Both the position numbers and the translations under genes were made by a program. Below the pieces are notes generated by a model. It saw only the letters and a program-made list of their open reading frames with translations. It made no database searches and was not told the origin of the DNA. From JALRBM01 sp964615445 (GTDB lineage: Bacteria > Patescibacteriota > Saccharimonadia > Saccharimonadales > Saccharimonadaceae), in the NCBI GenBank assembly GCA_964615445.1, contig CAZTOK010000010.1, forward strand, positions 1 to 51,417: 51,417 bases of DNA, in the 5' to 3' direction. Shown here one piece after another: positions 33,643 to 42,872 of this stretch; the first letter of the stretch is position 1, and each line of letters starts with the position of its first letter.

Positions 33643-34221
33643 ATGAAAATCCTCTTTGCCCAAGGTAATCCCGGTACTCGTTACGTCTATACGCGCCACA
33701 ATGTTGGCTTTCTGTTTTTAGATATTTTCGCCGCCACGCATAGTCTTTCATTTAGTAAAAAACCAAAATTTCATGCAGATATAGCCGAAGGAACTATAGA
33801 GGGTGAGAAGGTGCTCTTGGTAAAGCCCGATACCTTCTACAATGAAACAGGTATATCAGCCCGAGCGCTCTGTGATTTTTATAAGGTAAATATAGCTCAA
33901 GATTTCCTAGCCATTCACGACGATCTGGCACTGCCATTCGGGACTATTCGTACACGTGCGGAGGGGAGTGATGCAGGCAACAACGGTATAAAATCACTCA
34001 ATGCCTACCTCGGATCACACTACCACCGTATCCGTATTGGCATTTACACAAAAGACCGTGACTTTATCAACGACGTCGACTTCGTTATTGGAAGTTTTCC
34101 CGAAACCGAAAGGAACGCATTTCCGCTTATTTTTAAGCAAGCAGAAGGATTTGCCGCCCAATTTATCAAAAGCAATATGCCGCTTACTAACGTTAACGTC
34201 CTTACACCCCTAGAAGCGTAA
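33643..34221 (+). CDS. pth: Peptidyl-tRNA hydrolase
   Basis: 192 aa with the family residues in GNPGTRY, HNVGF (catalytic His), DTFYNETG (Asn), HDDLALPFG (Asp) and GSDAGNNGIKS. It recycles peptidyl-tRNA. TACAAT (33630-33635) lies 7 nt before the ATG, so it is probably leaderless. Its 3' end overlaps the convergent ZIP gene by 20 nt. Confidence 0.95.
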   Translation: MKILFAQGNPGTRYVYTRHNVGFLFLDIFAATHSLSFSKKPKFHADIAEGTIEGEKVLLVKPDTFYNETGISARALCDFYKVNIAQDFLAIHDDLALPFGTIRTRAEGSDAGNNGIKSLNAYLGSHYHRIRIGIYTKDRDFINDVDFVIGSFPETERNAFPLIFKQAEGFAAQFIKSNMPLTNVNVLTPLEA

Positions 34222-34954
34222 TCACGCAGCCTACAATTATCACGCCAGCAACTAACATTGCCGCTTGAATGGTGCCGATTTTACGCGGCTGCTCGTGAAT
34301 ATCTGGAATAATATCACTCGCCGCAACGTACACGAAGAAGCCAGAGGTTAACGCCAGCATTGGCCCCACTGAGGTGCCCAAATCTTTGCCTAGTGAATAC
34401 ACAATGATAGCCGTCACTACAGTCGCCACGGCCGTAGATATATTTGCAATTACGACCGTCTTATCCCTCCAGCCCTTAGAAAGAAGCAGCGCAAACGTGC
34501 CAAGCTCTTTAGGAATTTCATGGGCCGACACCGCTAGGGTAGTAATAATACCGGTCGGAACACTTACCAAAAACGATGCGCCAATCGCGAGTCCATCAAT
34601 GGCATTATGCATGATATCTCCGGCAACGATAAGCCAACGTTGGCGCGAATTCCGCCCTTCACTCGCTACGTCATGTTCGTGATGATGGTGGAACCAGCTC
34701 GCACAGCGCTCAAGCACAAAAAAGAAGACGAAGCCGCTAAGCATATATAGCAGCATGTCGCGGGGTTTACCTAACCCAAACGATTCGGGCAACAGATCAA
34801 AAAATGCCGCGGCTAAAAGCGCACCAGCGCCAAACGGCATAGTTAAAAGCAGAGCTACTTCACGCCGTTTCTTAAAGCGTAAAAGTATCACACCACCAAG
34901 TAGAGAGATAATGCTGCCTAAAATAATCGCAAGAATCATATAAACCGTTGTCAT
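34202..34954 (-). CDS. ZIP-family metal transporter
   Basis: 250 aa with about eight membrane helices. The metal-site motifs HNAIDGLAIG and HEIPKELG are present, with an HHHHEHD loop between helices 3 and 4. It imports Zn, Fe or Mn. ATG 34954 is chosen because TACTAT on the minus strand (34963-34968) lies 8 nt upstream, so the in-frame start at 34981 would lie upstream of the mRNA. Confidence 0.9.
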   Translation of the reverse strand: MTTVYMILAIILGSIISLLGGVILLRFKKRREVALLLTMPFGAGALLAAAFFDLLPESFGLGKPRDMLLYMLSGFVFFFVLERCASWFHHHHEHDVASEGRNSRQRWLIVAGDIMHNAIDGLAIGASFLVSVPTGIITTLAVSAHEIPKELGTFALLLSKGWRDKTVVIANISTAVATVVTAIIVYSLGKDLGTSVGPMLALTSGFFVYVAASDIIPDIHEQPRKIGTIQAAMLVAGVIIVGCVITLLGV

Positions 34955-34979
34955 CTGGGAAAATAGTATCATGAGCAAC

Positions 34980-35226
34980 AAAAAAGCGCCAGGTAAGGGT
35001 GGGCATCACCTGGCGCCATTTTGCCCCTTAACCCACCCGATGGGGTAAGCGTAACGATCTCGGTTATACGCAGACGTTCGCTGGTTAAAGGGGTTAGTAT
35101 GCGCGCAATGTTTTGGTGTTAAAAAGTGGAGGGTAGATTACTTAATAACGCATTGCGCACAACCTAACATAAGTTAGAATAGGGGGTATAAGGTGCATTT
35201 GGTTTGCCTCGCAGCACAACCAATCG
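34980..35226 (-). ncRNA. Unclassified structured RNA with own promoter and terminator
   Basis: On the minus strand TTGACT (35256-35261), a 17-bp spacer and TAGTAT (35233-35238) predict a start near 35226. A classical terminator (GCGCCAGGT/ACCTGGCGC then six T, 35016-34980) ends it after about 240 nt. In between there is no ORF, but strong stems: ATTGGTT/AACCAAT, GCGCAATG/CATTGCGC (35151-35158 with 35103-35110) and GGTTAAAGGGG/CCCCTTAACC (35083-35093 with 35024-35033) with an inner AGCG-AACG/CGTT-CGCT. It lacks the signatures of tmRNA, RNase P and SRP RNA; a 6S-like role is possible but unproven. Confidence 0.65.
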
Positions 35227-35232
35227 TGTTTC

Positions 35233-35261
35233 ATACTAGCACGTATTTGTAATTAAGTCAA
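35233..35261 (-). promoter_or_regulatory. Promoter of the structured RNA
   Basis: TTGACT-17 bp-TAGTAT on the minus strand, with no start codon and ribosome site downstream. Confidence 0.6.
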
Positions 35262-35442
35262 TACCTTTTGACACATTTTATGTGAAAATCAACACAATCT
35301 TACCAGATAAGCACAAGTACTTACAGATTATAAAGAATATTGCTAAAATGAATTAAATATTATATTTATAGTCGCTCTATCTAGCCTCATACCTCTTCGA
35401 TGGCTATCATTAGCCCTCGTAAGCCTATAGATGTTGTATGAC

Positions 35443-35471
35443 TTGAGTATACGTACATTATATGTTATAAA
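35443..35471 (+). promoter_or_regulatory. Promoter of the lipoprotein gene
   Basis: TTGAGT (35443-35448), 17-bp spacer, TATAAA (35466-35471), which lies 6 nt before the ATG: leaderless. Confidence 0.6.
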
Positions 35472-35477
35472 TATCTT

Positions 35478-35837
35478 ATGGGTAGAACGCTGCGAGTTGC
35501 CCCGATGGCGTGCGCGGCCGCCATCATCGTCGCGCCGCTCCTTGGCGCGTGTTCAACCACCGACGAGTGGGAGGGCGAGCTGACCAACCGAGGTTTTTCC
35601 AACGTCTTGGAGGAAAGTAACGAGTACGGTACAGTCATCCTCAACGGATCATTGCAGGACAGCGACTGCCGCTTCCGAGTCGTCTGGACTTCGGATACTG
35701 GGTACGAACTCAGTGTCAAGGACACCTCTGGCCGAGAGCTCGTCCTCGTCACCGATGTGACGGCGGCGAAGGTGCGCCACGAGAAGCAGCTCGATTACTG
35801 CAACCAAGCACGCCAGCAGCCGCAACCTTCCCACTGA
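35478..35837 (+). CDS. Small GC-rich lipoprotein
   Basis: 119 aa with a lipoprotein signal (APLLGAC, lipidated Cys near residue 25) and an outer domain with two more cysteines (DSDCRF, LDYCNQ), which could pair. No family recognised; it looks like a short secreted beta-rich domain. Codon use is strongly GC-ending, in a window that is otherwise lower in GC, which suggests transfer from a GC-rich (perhaps actinobacterial) donor. Own promoter and terminator. Confidence 0.75.
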   Translation: MGRTLRVAPMACAAAIIVAPLLGACSTTDEWEGELTNRGFSNVLEESNEYGTVILNGSLQDSDCRFRVVWTSDTGYELSVKDTSGRELVLVTDVTAAKVRHEKQLDYCNQARQQPQPSH

Positions 35838-35875
35838 CCCCATCTCGGGTCACGCTTTACCAATTTGGTGGAGCG

Positions 35876-35904
35876 GCGGTCATCCTTTCGGATGGCCGCT
35901 TTTC
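35876..35904 (+). terminator. Terminator of the lipoprotein gene
   Basis: GCGGTCATCC-TTTC-GGATGGCCGC followed by TTTT. Confidence 0.85.
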
Positions 35905-35990
35905 CATTTCTTAAAAAATTACTTGCAAAAATAAAGTAAATGCGTAGTATAGATAAGACGAGTGCAAATTATAAGCACAAAGGTTTTACT

Positions 35991-38306
35991 ATGAACAAGC
36001 ATTTAGTTATTGTAGAGAGCCCAGCAAAGGCTAAGACTATTGAAAAATACCTCGGTAAGGATTTTACCGTGCTTTCAAGCGTGGGACATATTCGTAGTAT
36101 CGCCAAAAAAACCAAAGACGGCACACCGCCAATCGATGTGAAGCATGGGTTTGAAACCGTTTATGAGATTGATCCCGAAAAAAAGAAAGTTATTTCTGAG
36201 CTTAAAAAAGCCGTAAAAACTGCCGATGACGTATGGCTCGCAACCGATGGCGACCGCGAAGGAGAGGCAATTGCCTGGCATCTCTGTGAGGTATTAAAAC
36301 TTGATCCTAAAAAAACAAAACGTATTGTTTTTCATGAAATTACCAAAAGCGCGATTGAAGAGGCGATTAAAAACCCGCAGACAGTCGATATGAGTCTAGT
36401 GCGTGCTCAACAAGCACGCCAAATTCTCGATCGTCTGGTAGGATTTGAACTTTCACCAGTCGTATGGCAAAAAGTACCGGGTGGAAAATCAGCTGGCCGC
36501 GTGCAATCACCAGCTGTTCGTTTACTTGTTGAACGCGAACGCGAAATTGACGCTTTTAATAGTACATTTAGCTTTAAGGTCACCGCCGAATTTACTCATA
36601 ATGGTGACATTGTAAAGGCTGAGCTGTCTCAGCGATTTAATACTGAGGAGGAGGCGCAACATTTCTTAGAAAGCCTAAAAGGCACTACCTTTACTGTCAC
36701 CGACGTTACAACAAGCCCAGGAGTTCGCAATCCAGCGGCTCCGTTTACCACCAGCACCTTGCAACAAGATGCCAACGCTCGCCTTGGTTTTGGTTCAAAA
36801 GCCACTATGGCTAGCGCTCAAAAGCTCTACCAAGAGGGTAAAATTACGTACATGCGTACCGATTCGGTTAATCTCTCAGGGCAGGCTATTACTGCAGCTG
36901 CCGACTATATTAAGAACAGTTTTGGTGAGCAGTATAGTCAGGTGCGCAACTTCAAAACTAAATCAGCCAGCGCTCAAGAAGCTCACGAAGCCATTCGCCC
37001 AACTGATATGCGCCTCGAGAAGGGGAGTAGTAACGAATACGATCAAAAACTATATGACCTCATTCGTCGTCGCACGCTTGCTAGCCAAATGGCACCAGCA
37101 CAGCTTGAAAAAACTACTATCACCATTGTAATTGGTAGTAGTAAAGCATTGATTTTCGAAGCCAAAGGTGAAGTGATCGTCTTTGACGGATTCCTTAAAG
37201 TGTACGGTGGTAGCAAAAAAGACCCCGACATCCTGCCAAACCTTAAGAACGGTGACGTACTCGCTCTTGAAGAAGCCGCCGCTAAACAGCTCTTCGCTCG
37301 TCCACCAGCTCGTTACACCGAAGGAAGCCTCGTAAAGAAGCTTGAAGAGCTCGGCATTGGCCGTCCAAGTACTTATGCCACTATTATTAATACCGTCCTT
37401 GTTCGTGGCTACGCTGAAAAGGGTGAAAGCGAAGGCACACCGCGCGATGTCATTATACTTGAACTCAAAAATAATGATGTATCACGCGAGGTTGTGCAAG
37501 AAAAAACCGGCGCTGATCGAGGTAAACTTGTACCGACCGCAAGCGGACAAGTACTCAGCGACTTTTTGACTGGTCATTTTGATCAAGTTGTCGACTATGG
37601 ATTTACCGCCGACGTCGAAGAAGATTTCGATGACATTGCAAAGGGGAAACTCGAACGCAATAAAATGTTGCAAGATTTTTATACACCATTCCATACTCTT
37701 ATTGAACAGTCTGGCGGCATCGACCGCGCAAGCGTTGCACAGGCTCGTGAAATTGGCACAGACCCCAAAACCAAGAAGCCAGTCCTTGCACGTTTTGGCC
37801 GGTTCGGCCCCATGCTGCAGCTTGGCAGTACTGAAGATAAAGAAAATAAACCACAATTCGCCCCTATGCCAGTTGGCAAGAAGATCGAAACCATCACCCT
37901 TGAAGAAGCACTTCGTGCCTTCCAACTTCCGCGCACACTCGGTACTACTAAGGACGGCGAGGAAATCAAAGCTAACGTCGGCCGGTTCGGACCATATATC
38001 CAAGTAGGAAAGCTATTCGTCAGTATTAAGCCACTCGATCCGTACGAAATTACTCTTGAAGAGGCACTTGAACTCTACGCAGAAAAACTAAAAGCCGAAG
38101 CCGAAAAGAATATTGCTGATTTTGGAGATGGTATCAAAGTGCTAAACGGCCGGTTCGGACCATATATTACCGATGGCAAAAAGAACGCCAAAATCCCAAA
38201 AGGGACCGAGCCAAAGACAATTACTCACGAACAAGCAAAAGAGCTTCTCGAAGCTGCACCAGAGAAAAAAGGTCGAGCTCCTCGCCGCCGCACCAGCAAA
38301 AGATAG
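35991..38306 (+). CDS. topA: DNA topoisomerase I
   Basis: 771 aa from ATG 35991 (AAAGG ahead). Toprim domain at the N-terminus (IVESPAKAKTI, TDGDREGEAIAWH), active-site Tyr near residue 287 in YMRTDSV. The C-terminus has several GRFGPYI-type repeats in place of zinc fingers, as in many CPR and Gram-positive enzymes. It relaxes negative supercoils. An in-frame start at 35940 lies inside the promoter (TTGCAA 35923-35928, TAGTAT 35945-35950) and is rejected. Confidence 0.95.
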   Translation: MNKHLVIVESPAKAKTIEKYLGKDFTVLSSVGHIRSIAKKTKDGTPPIDVKHGFETVYEIDPEKKKVISELKKAVKTADDVWLATDGDREGEAIAWHLCEVLKLDPKKTKRIVFHEITKSAIEEAIKNPQTVDMSLVRAQQARQILDRLVGFELSPVVWQKVPGGKSAGRVQSPAVRLLVEREREIDAFNSTFSFKVTAEFTHNGDIVKAELSQRFNTEEEAQHFLESLKGTTFTVTDVTTSPGVRNPAAPFTTSTLQQDANARLGFGSKATMASAQKLYQEGKITYMRTDSVNLSGQAITAAADYIKNSFGEQYSQVRNFKTKSASAQEAHEAIRPTDMRLEKGSSNEYDQKLYDLIRRRTLASQMAPAQLEKTTITIVIGSSKALIFEAKGEVIVFDGFLKVYGGSKKDPDILPNLKNGDVLALEEAAAKQLFARPPARYTEGSLVKKLEELGIGRPSTYATIINTVLVRGYAEKGESEGTPRDVIILELKNNDVSREVVQEKTGADRGKLVPTASGQVLSDFLTGHFDQVVDYGFTADVEEDFDDIAKGKLERNKMLQDFYTPFHTLIEQSGGIDRASVAQAREIGTDPKTKKPVLARFGRFGPMLQLGSTEDKENKPQFAPMPVGKKIETITLEEALRAFQLPRTLGTTKDGEEIKANVGRFGPYIQVGKLFVSIKPLDPYEITLEEALELYAEKLKAEAEKNIADFGDGIKVLNGRFGPYITDGKKNAKIPKGTEPKTITHEQAKELLEAAPEKKGRAPRRRTSKR

Positions 38307-38357
38307 AGCCGTCTGCTATAGTAAGAACGTATCGTTACTTCGACGTAGGAGTGTGGT

Positions 38358-38684
38358 ATGTATCTAGAACTGAGCGGAGAAGAGTACTCTCGCCTTACCG
38401 CAACGCTTTTCATTGCTTCAACAAACCTTGAAAATCATGAACCACATGGAGTCTGCGGCGCTTGTGGACGAACGCTAGGTCACACAGCCTATTCCATCCC
38501 TAGCTGCCCAACATGCGACCAAGCATGGAGGTTCGTTACCAATCTCACATCTGCAGAGGATATCGACTACCAAGCATACTGCACCGCAGCAATGAGGAGT
38601 CTGACTTACGTTCTCCGAAGTGAAATCCTCTCCAGCGACGTAACGCCGTACCCTGAATACCTCAGAGACGCTATTATTAGATAA
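38358..38684 (+). CDS. Hypothetical small zinc-ribbon protein
   Basis: 108 aa. CGAC and CPTC pairs (VCGACGRTL ... PSCPTCDQAW) form a likely zinc ribbon in the middle; the rest is helical. GTAGGAG precedes the ATG. It stands alone between topA and the sigma4-HARE gene, with a strong terminator behind. Less GC-rich than the other stand-alone genes. Confidence 0.65.
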   Translation: MYLELSGEEYSRLTATLFIASTNLENHEPHGVCGACGRTLGHTAYSIPSCPTCDQAWRFVTNLTSAEDIDYQAYCTAAMRSLTYVLRSEILSSDVTPYPEYLRDAIIR

Positions 38685-38699
38685 TGCTGCTATTCAGGA

Positions 38700-38737
38700 G
38701 AACGCGAAGTGACCCATGGCTCACTTCGCGTTCTTTT
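38700..38737 (+). terminator. Terminator after the zinc-ribbon gene
   Basis: A perfect 13-bp stem, GAACGCGAAGTGA with TCACTTCGCGTTC, and a TTTTC tail. Confidence 0.85.
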
Positions 38738-38834
38738 CATAGGTAGACCATATCATAAGCATTAAAAAAGCCCCAAAACACTCTTTACTATATGCGTCTA
38801 TTTCATGCTATAATTAGTCATATAGGGAAAATGT

Positions 38835-38863
38835 TTGACATTAGTCTAATATTGTTCTATAAT
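38835..38863 (+). promoter_or_regulatory. Consensus sigma70 promoter of the sigma4-HARE gene
   Basis: TTGACA (38835-38840), 17-bp spacer, TATAAT (38858-38863): a perfect consensus. An extra TATAAT lies at 38809-38814. Confidence 0.8.
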
Positions 38864-38926
38864 CAATACCATAAATAACCAAGCTACACTTTTCAGAGAG
38901 GCAAAGAGAAAGGAAACGCCCCCACA

Positions 38927-39982
38927 ATGGACGAAAACACACAACCAGATACGGCAACTCTACTTAAGGATGCGGTAAATGATATCCTCGGAGTTATCGA
39001 TCAAGAGCGTGAACGTGAAATTATCACCCGTCGATTTGGACTTTTTGACCGCCGCGAAACACTCGAACAGATAGGTGAGTTGCTTGGTATCACTCGCGAG
39101 CGCGTTCGTCAGCTTGAAAAAGCTATACTTATTCGCCTTAAAATTGCTGCCGAAGAAGACAAGGTGCCCGCTATCCACGACGTGGAGCGCACTATTATTC
39201 GCGATCTTTCAGAAACTGGCCGTGTTGGTCGTGTGCAAGATGTCACCGAGCGTCTGGTTGGTAAAAATCACGATGCTCGTCATCGTGCTCATGTTGCTTT
39301 TATTGCTGAACTCTCACCAAAACTCGTTGTCCTTCCCGAAAACGACCACTATCATCACACCATCGGTATTCAAGAGCATGCCGACGAGAAGAAGATTAAA
39401 AACGACGTTGATGAAATTGTAAAAACCATCAAAAAACATGGCGAACCACTTCAGATTGAAGCACTTCACGCCGAGCTTAAGCATGAAAATCCATCTCAGG
39501 TACGCGCCCTTGCTAGCACAAGCAAACATCTTGCGCATCTTAAAGATAACTGGGGCCTTACTAAATGGCCGACCGTTAACCCAAAGAACATTCGTGATAA
39601 AATCTACGTCATTCTCTCTGAAAATGGCGCGCCAATGCATTTCTCTGACATTGCAAAATCGATTAAAGGCAGCGAATTTAAGCGAAAAGACGTCACCACA
39701 CAGGCAATTCACAACGAGCTCATTAAAGACAAGCGTTTCGTGCTCATTGGTCGTGGTATTTATGCCCTCGACAACTGGGGCTTCTCGAAAGGTACTGTCG
39801 CCGACATCATCAGCGACGTACTTCGCAACTCAAAAGAGCCTTTGCACCGTGATGAAATCGTAAAACGCGTCCTAAAAAGTCGCCACGTTAAAGAAACAAC
39901 AATTTTACTGAATTTACAAAGCAAACCGCAATTTAAACGCGTTGCCAAAGCGACCTACGCTCTTGACGACACCAGCAAATAG
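38927..39982 (+). CDS. Sigma region 4 plus HARE-HTH protein
   Basis: 351 aa. Residues about 25-72 (REIITRRFGLF ... TLEQIGELLGITRERVRQLE) are a sigma70 region 4 helix-turn-helix that would contact a -35 element or the RNA polymerase flap. No region 2 is present, so it is not a full sigma factor. The rest has a HARE-HTH domain (about 220-285, IYVILSENGAPMHFSDIA) and a further winged helix (290-345). A perfect promoter and AAGGAA ribosome site predict high expression. Likely a general transcription regulator of this group. Confidence 0.85.
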   Translation: MDENTQPDTATLLKDAVNDILGVIDQEREREIITRRFGLFDRRETLEQIGELLGITRERVRQLEKAILIRLKIAAEEDKVPAIHDVERTIIRDLSETGRVGRVQDVTERLVGKNHDARHRAHVAFIAELSPKLVVLPENDHYHHTIGIQEHADEKKIKNDVDEIVKTIKKHGEPLQIEALHAELKHENPSQVRALASTSKHLAHLKDNWGLTKWPTVNPKNIRDKIYVILSENGAPMHFSDIAKSIKGSEFKRKDVTTQAIHNELIKDKRFVLIGRGIYALDNWGFSKGTVADIISDVLRNSKEPLHRDEIVKRVLKSRHVKETTILLNLQSKPQFKRVAKATYALDDTSK

Positions 39983-40027
39983 CCTGCTTGCAAAGCATGA
40001 CCAGTGATGGGACAATAGAGGTTAGAT

Positions 40028-42787
40028 ATGACCGCTCTTTTGTGGATGATTAATTTACTGTTACAATGGTACGTTTGGGTTCCCATCGTGCTTATTTTAG
40101 GGTTCCTCACATGGCGCAACTATCGTCGTATCGACGCCGTTAAGGCTACCGAGAGCGTCTTACTTGTCCTTGAAATTCCAAAAGCTAACGACAAATCAGA
40201 GCTAGCCGCTGAACAACTCTTCGCTAGTTTGCACGGTATTCTCCGTGATAAGAATGAACTGAAACAAACAGGCGGCATACAAGAACATTTAAGTTTTGAG
40301 ATCGCCTCTGTAAATGGCCAAATTCGTTTTTACGTGTGGGTGCCTCAGGCACTACAAAGCTTCGTTGAAGGACAAATTTACTCGCAGTACCCGAGCGTGC
40401 AAATCCACGTGGCAGAAGAAGATTACGTCGCCCATGAGCGCCGCCACAGCGTGGTATATACCTCCGAAATTACACTTTCTACAAGTGAATTTTTACCTAT
40501 TAAAACCTTTCAAAGCTTTGAAGTTGACCCTCTCGCCGGTATTACAGGTACACTTGCAAAGCTTGAGTCGACCGGTGAAGAAGTATGGGTGCAAGTGTTA
40601 GTGCGACCAATTGCTGATGATTGGCATAAAGCATCTGATCGCTGGATTAGCACTGTCAAAAACGGCAATCCCTTCGCATTCCTTACTGGCGAAGGGTTTA
40701 GCTTAAAATGGATCGGGAGTCTCTTTTCGGCTCTTTGGAAACCACCAGAACAGGGGAGTGGAGGCTCGTCTGCACCAAAAGAACTCTCTGAGCGTAATAA
40801 AACGCGTATTGCTGAGGCCGAAAAGAAAGCGACTAAGCTTGGCTACCAAGTAAAAATTCGTATGGCGTATCTTGGTGAAAGTACAACAAATGCCAAGCTT
40901 CGTATGCAGGCAATTGTGGGTACCTTCAAGCAATACAATAGTACCAATTTGAATGGCTTCCAGATTAAGGGAGGCAGCTTCCATAAAGAAGATCTTGCCC
41001 AATATAAAGCGCGACTATTTATTGATCGTGGTTTCATTCTTAATATTGAGGAGCTCGCCAGTGTCTTCCACCTTCCGCATACCAACGTAGAAACGCCGAA
41101 CATTGTGTGGGCAAGCAGTAAAACCGCCGAACCACCAGCAAAGCTACCTGTAATTACCGGCAATGACGCTATCGATGAAAATATTAGCGCTTTCGGTCTT
41201 ACTAATTTCCGTGGTATTAACCACCAATTCGGCATGCTGCGCTACGACCGCTCACGTCACGTCTATATTATTGGACAAACCGGTGCCGGTAAGTCAGGTA
41301 CGCTTGAGCTTTTTGCACTTTCCGACATATTTCACGGGCAAGGCTATGCTATCATCGATCCGCACGGTGACTTTGCTGTAGATAACATGCGGTTCATCCC
41401 TGGCTCGCGCATTGAAGATGTAGTATATTTCAACCCCGCAGACACAGCATACCCTCTTGGCTTTAACCCGCTTGAGGTAACTGATCCTGCGCATAAAACT
41501 AATATTAGCTCCGAGGTAATCGGAGTGCTTAAGCGTATGTTCGGCGAAAGTTGGGGACCGCGTCTTGAATACATTTTGCGTTATACCATTCTGGCACTGC
41601 TTGACCGCCCAGAGACCACCATGCTCGATATTACTCGTATGCTGACAGATAAAAAGTTTCGTAAAGAAACACTAAGTTACTCCCAAGATACAGTCGTATT
41701 GCAGTTTTGGAATGTTGAGTTCAACAGCTGGACCGAAAAGTTTCAGGCCGAAGCCATTGCGCCGGTACTTAACAAGGTTGGTGCCTTTACGGCAAACCCC
41801 GTCATTCGTAATATTATCGGTCAGCCAAAATCTACTTTTAATATCCGCAAGATAATGGACGAGGGAAAGATCCTCATTGTAAATCTCTCAAAAGGTTTGA
41901 TCGGTGAAGATAACGCCTCTATTTTAGGATCGTTCCTAGTTACTAAGATTCAACTTGCTGCCATGAGTCGCTCCGATATTCCCGATATTAAAGACCGCCG
42001 CCCGTTCTATCTGTACGTGGATGAGTTTCAAAACTTTGCTACCGATTCGTTTGCGACCATTCTATCTGAGGCCCGTAAATATGGACTTAACCTTACTGTA
42101 GCCAATCAGTATATTTCACAGATGAGCGACACTGTACGAAACGCCGTATTTGGTAACGTTGGTACTATGATTACCTTCCGTGTTTCTGCCGATGACGCAC
42201 CAATTCTTGCTAAGCAGTTCGAGCCACAGTTTGAATCTAACGATCTTTTACAAATGCATAACCGCCACTTTATCATCAACATGGTTATTAACGGTGAAAA
42301 ATCACCAGCCTTTAGCGCCACTACGCTCACATTACCACCAGCCCAAATAGACAACACTGGTCGCATTATTGAGTATACTCGCCGTATGTACAGTCGTAGC
42401 AGGGCAGAGGTAGAAGAAGAGATCTCGGCCGCCATTAACGCACAAAATGCTAAACAGCCCACTCCACCGCCTGCGCCAAAGCAATGGCCAATTAATGCGC
42501 AGACAAATACCATAACTCCAGATGCACAACGACAGCAGAAAAGTAAGCCCGTAACCCCTCAGCAGCCGCCAGCACAGGTCACTCCTACACCTGAAACTCC
42601 CACGGATAGCAGTAGCGATGCGCCGGCAAAAAAGAAGCGCAAACGCAACCGTAAAAAGAAACCAACTGAGGGCAGTTCAATTACCCAGACAACATCTCAA
42701 ACGACACCCATAGCTTCAGCAACACCACCTCAGGACAAACCGCTTCCTACTAATAATGGGCACGAAACCGAGATACGGTTACGATAA
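40028..42787 (+). CDS. VirD4-like ATPase, paralogue of the one at 15300
   Basis: 919 aa: an N-terminal membrane helix (about 4-28), a large middle domain, Walker A IGQTGAGKSG (about 415), DPHGD, GFNPLE, Walker B LYVDEFQNF (about 660), and a 150-residue Pro/Gln/Thr tail containing KKKRKRNRKKK. The plan is the same as the T4SS-linked ATPase at 15300, but this copy is a single gene in the core region. TATAAT-like GACAAT lies 11 nt before the ATG. Confidence 0.85.
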   Translation: MTALLWMINLLLQWYVWVPIVLILGFLTWRNYRRIDAVKATESVLLVLEIPKANDKSELAAEQLFASLHGILRDKNELKQTGGIQEHLSFEIASVNGQIRFYVWVPQALQSFVEGQIYSQYPSVQIHVAEEDYVAHERRHSVVYTSEITLSTSEFLPIKTFQSFEVDPLAGITGTLAKLESTGEEVWVQVLVRPIADDWHKASDRWISTVKNGNPFAFLTGEGFSLKWIGSLFSALWKPPEQGSGGSSAPKELSERNKTRIAEAEKKATKLGYQVKIRMAYLGESTTNAKLRMQAIVGTFKQYNSTNLNGFQIKGGSFHKEDLAQYKARLFIDRGFILNIEELASVFHLPHTNVETPNIVWASSKTAEPPAKLPVITGNDAIDENISAFGLTNFRGINHQFGMLRYDRSRHVYIIGQTGAGKSGTLELFALSDIFHGQGYAIIDPHGDFAVDNMRFIPGSRIEDVVYFNPADTAYPLGFNPLEVTDPAHKTNISSEVIGVLKRMFGESWGPRLEYILRYTILALLDRPETTMLDITRMLTDKKFRKETLSYSQDTVVLQFWNVEFNSWTEKFQAEAIAPVLNKVGAFTANPVIRNIIGQPKSTFNIRKIMDEGKILIVNLSKGLIGEDNASILGSFLVTKIQLAAMSRSDIPDIKDRRPFYLYVDEFQNFATDSFATILSEARKYGLNLTVANQYISQMSDTVRNAVFGNVGTMITFRVSADDAPILAKQFEPQFESNDLLQMHNRHFIINMVINGEKSPAFSATTLTLPPAQIDNTGRIIEYTRRMYSRSRAEVEEEISAAINAQNAKQPTPPPAPKQWPINAQTNTITPDAQRQQKSKPVTPQQPPAQVTPTPETPTDSSSDAPAKKKRKRNRKKKPTEGSSITQTTSQTTPIASATPPQDKPLPTNNGHETEIRLR

Positions 42788-42811
42788 AAGCCTTACCGAG
42801 TGGTAAGGCTT
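42788..42811 (+). terminator. Terminator after the VirD4-like gene
   Basis: AAGCCTTACC-GAGT-GGTAAGGCTT, starting right after the stop codon. Confidence 0.65.
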
Positions 42812-42827
42812 AGAACAAGAGTAGGGG

Positions 42828-42866
42828 GCCTGCCTCTCGCGTAAATGTTTATCGCGAGAGGCAGGC
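42828..42866 (-). terminator. Hairpin after the small gene at 42873
   Basis: A perfect 14-bp stem GCCTGCCTCTCGCG / CGCGAGAGGCAGGC, 6 nt after the minus-strand stop. Confidence 0.7.
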
Positions 42867-42872
42867 ATGATG

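Noticed and set aside
34980..35226. tmRNA, RNase P or SRP RNA
   Set aside because: No tRNA-like end with TTCGA-type T loop, no GAGGAAAGTC-type RNase P core, and no GGTCAGGTCCGGAAGG-type SRP loop.
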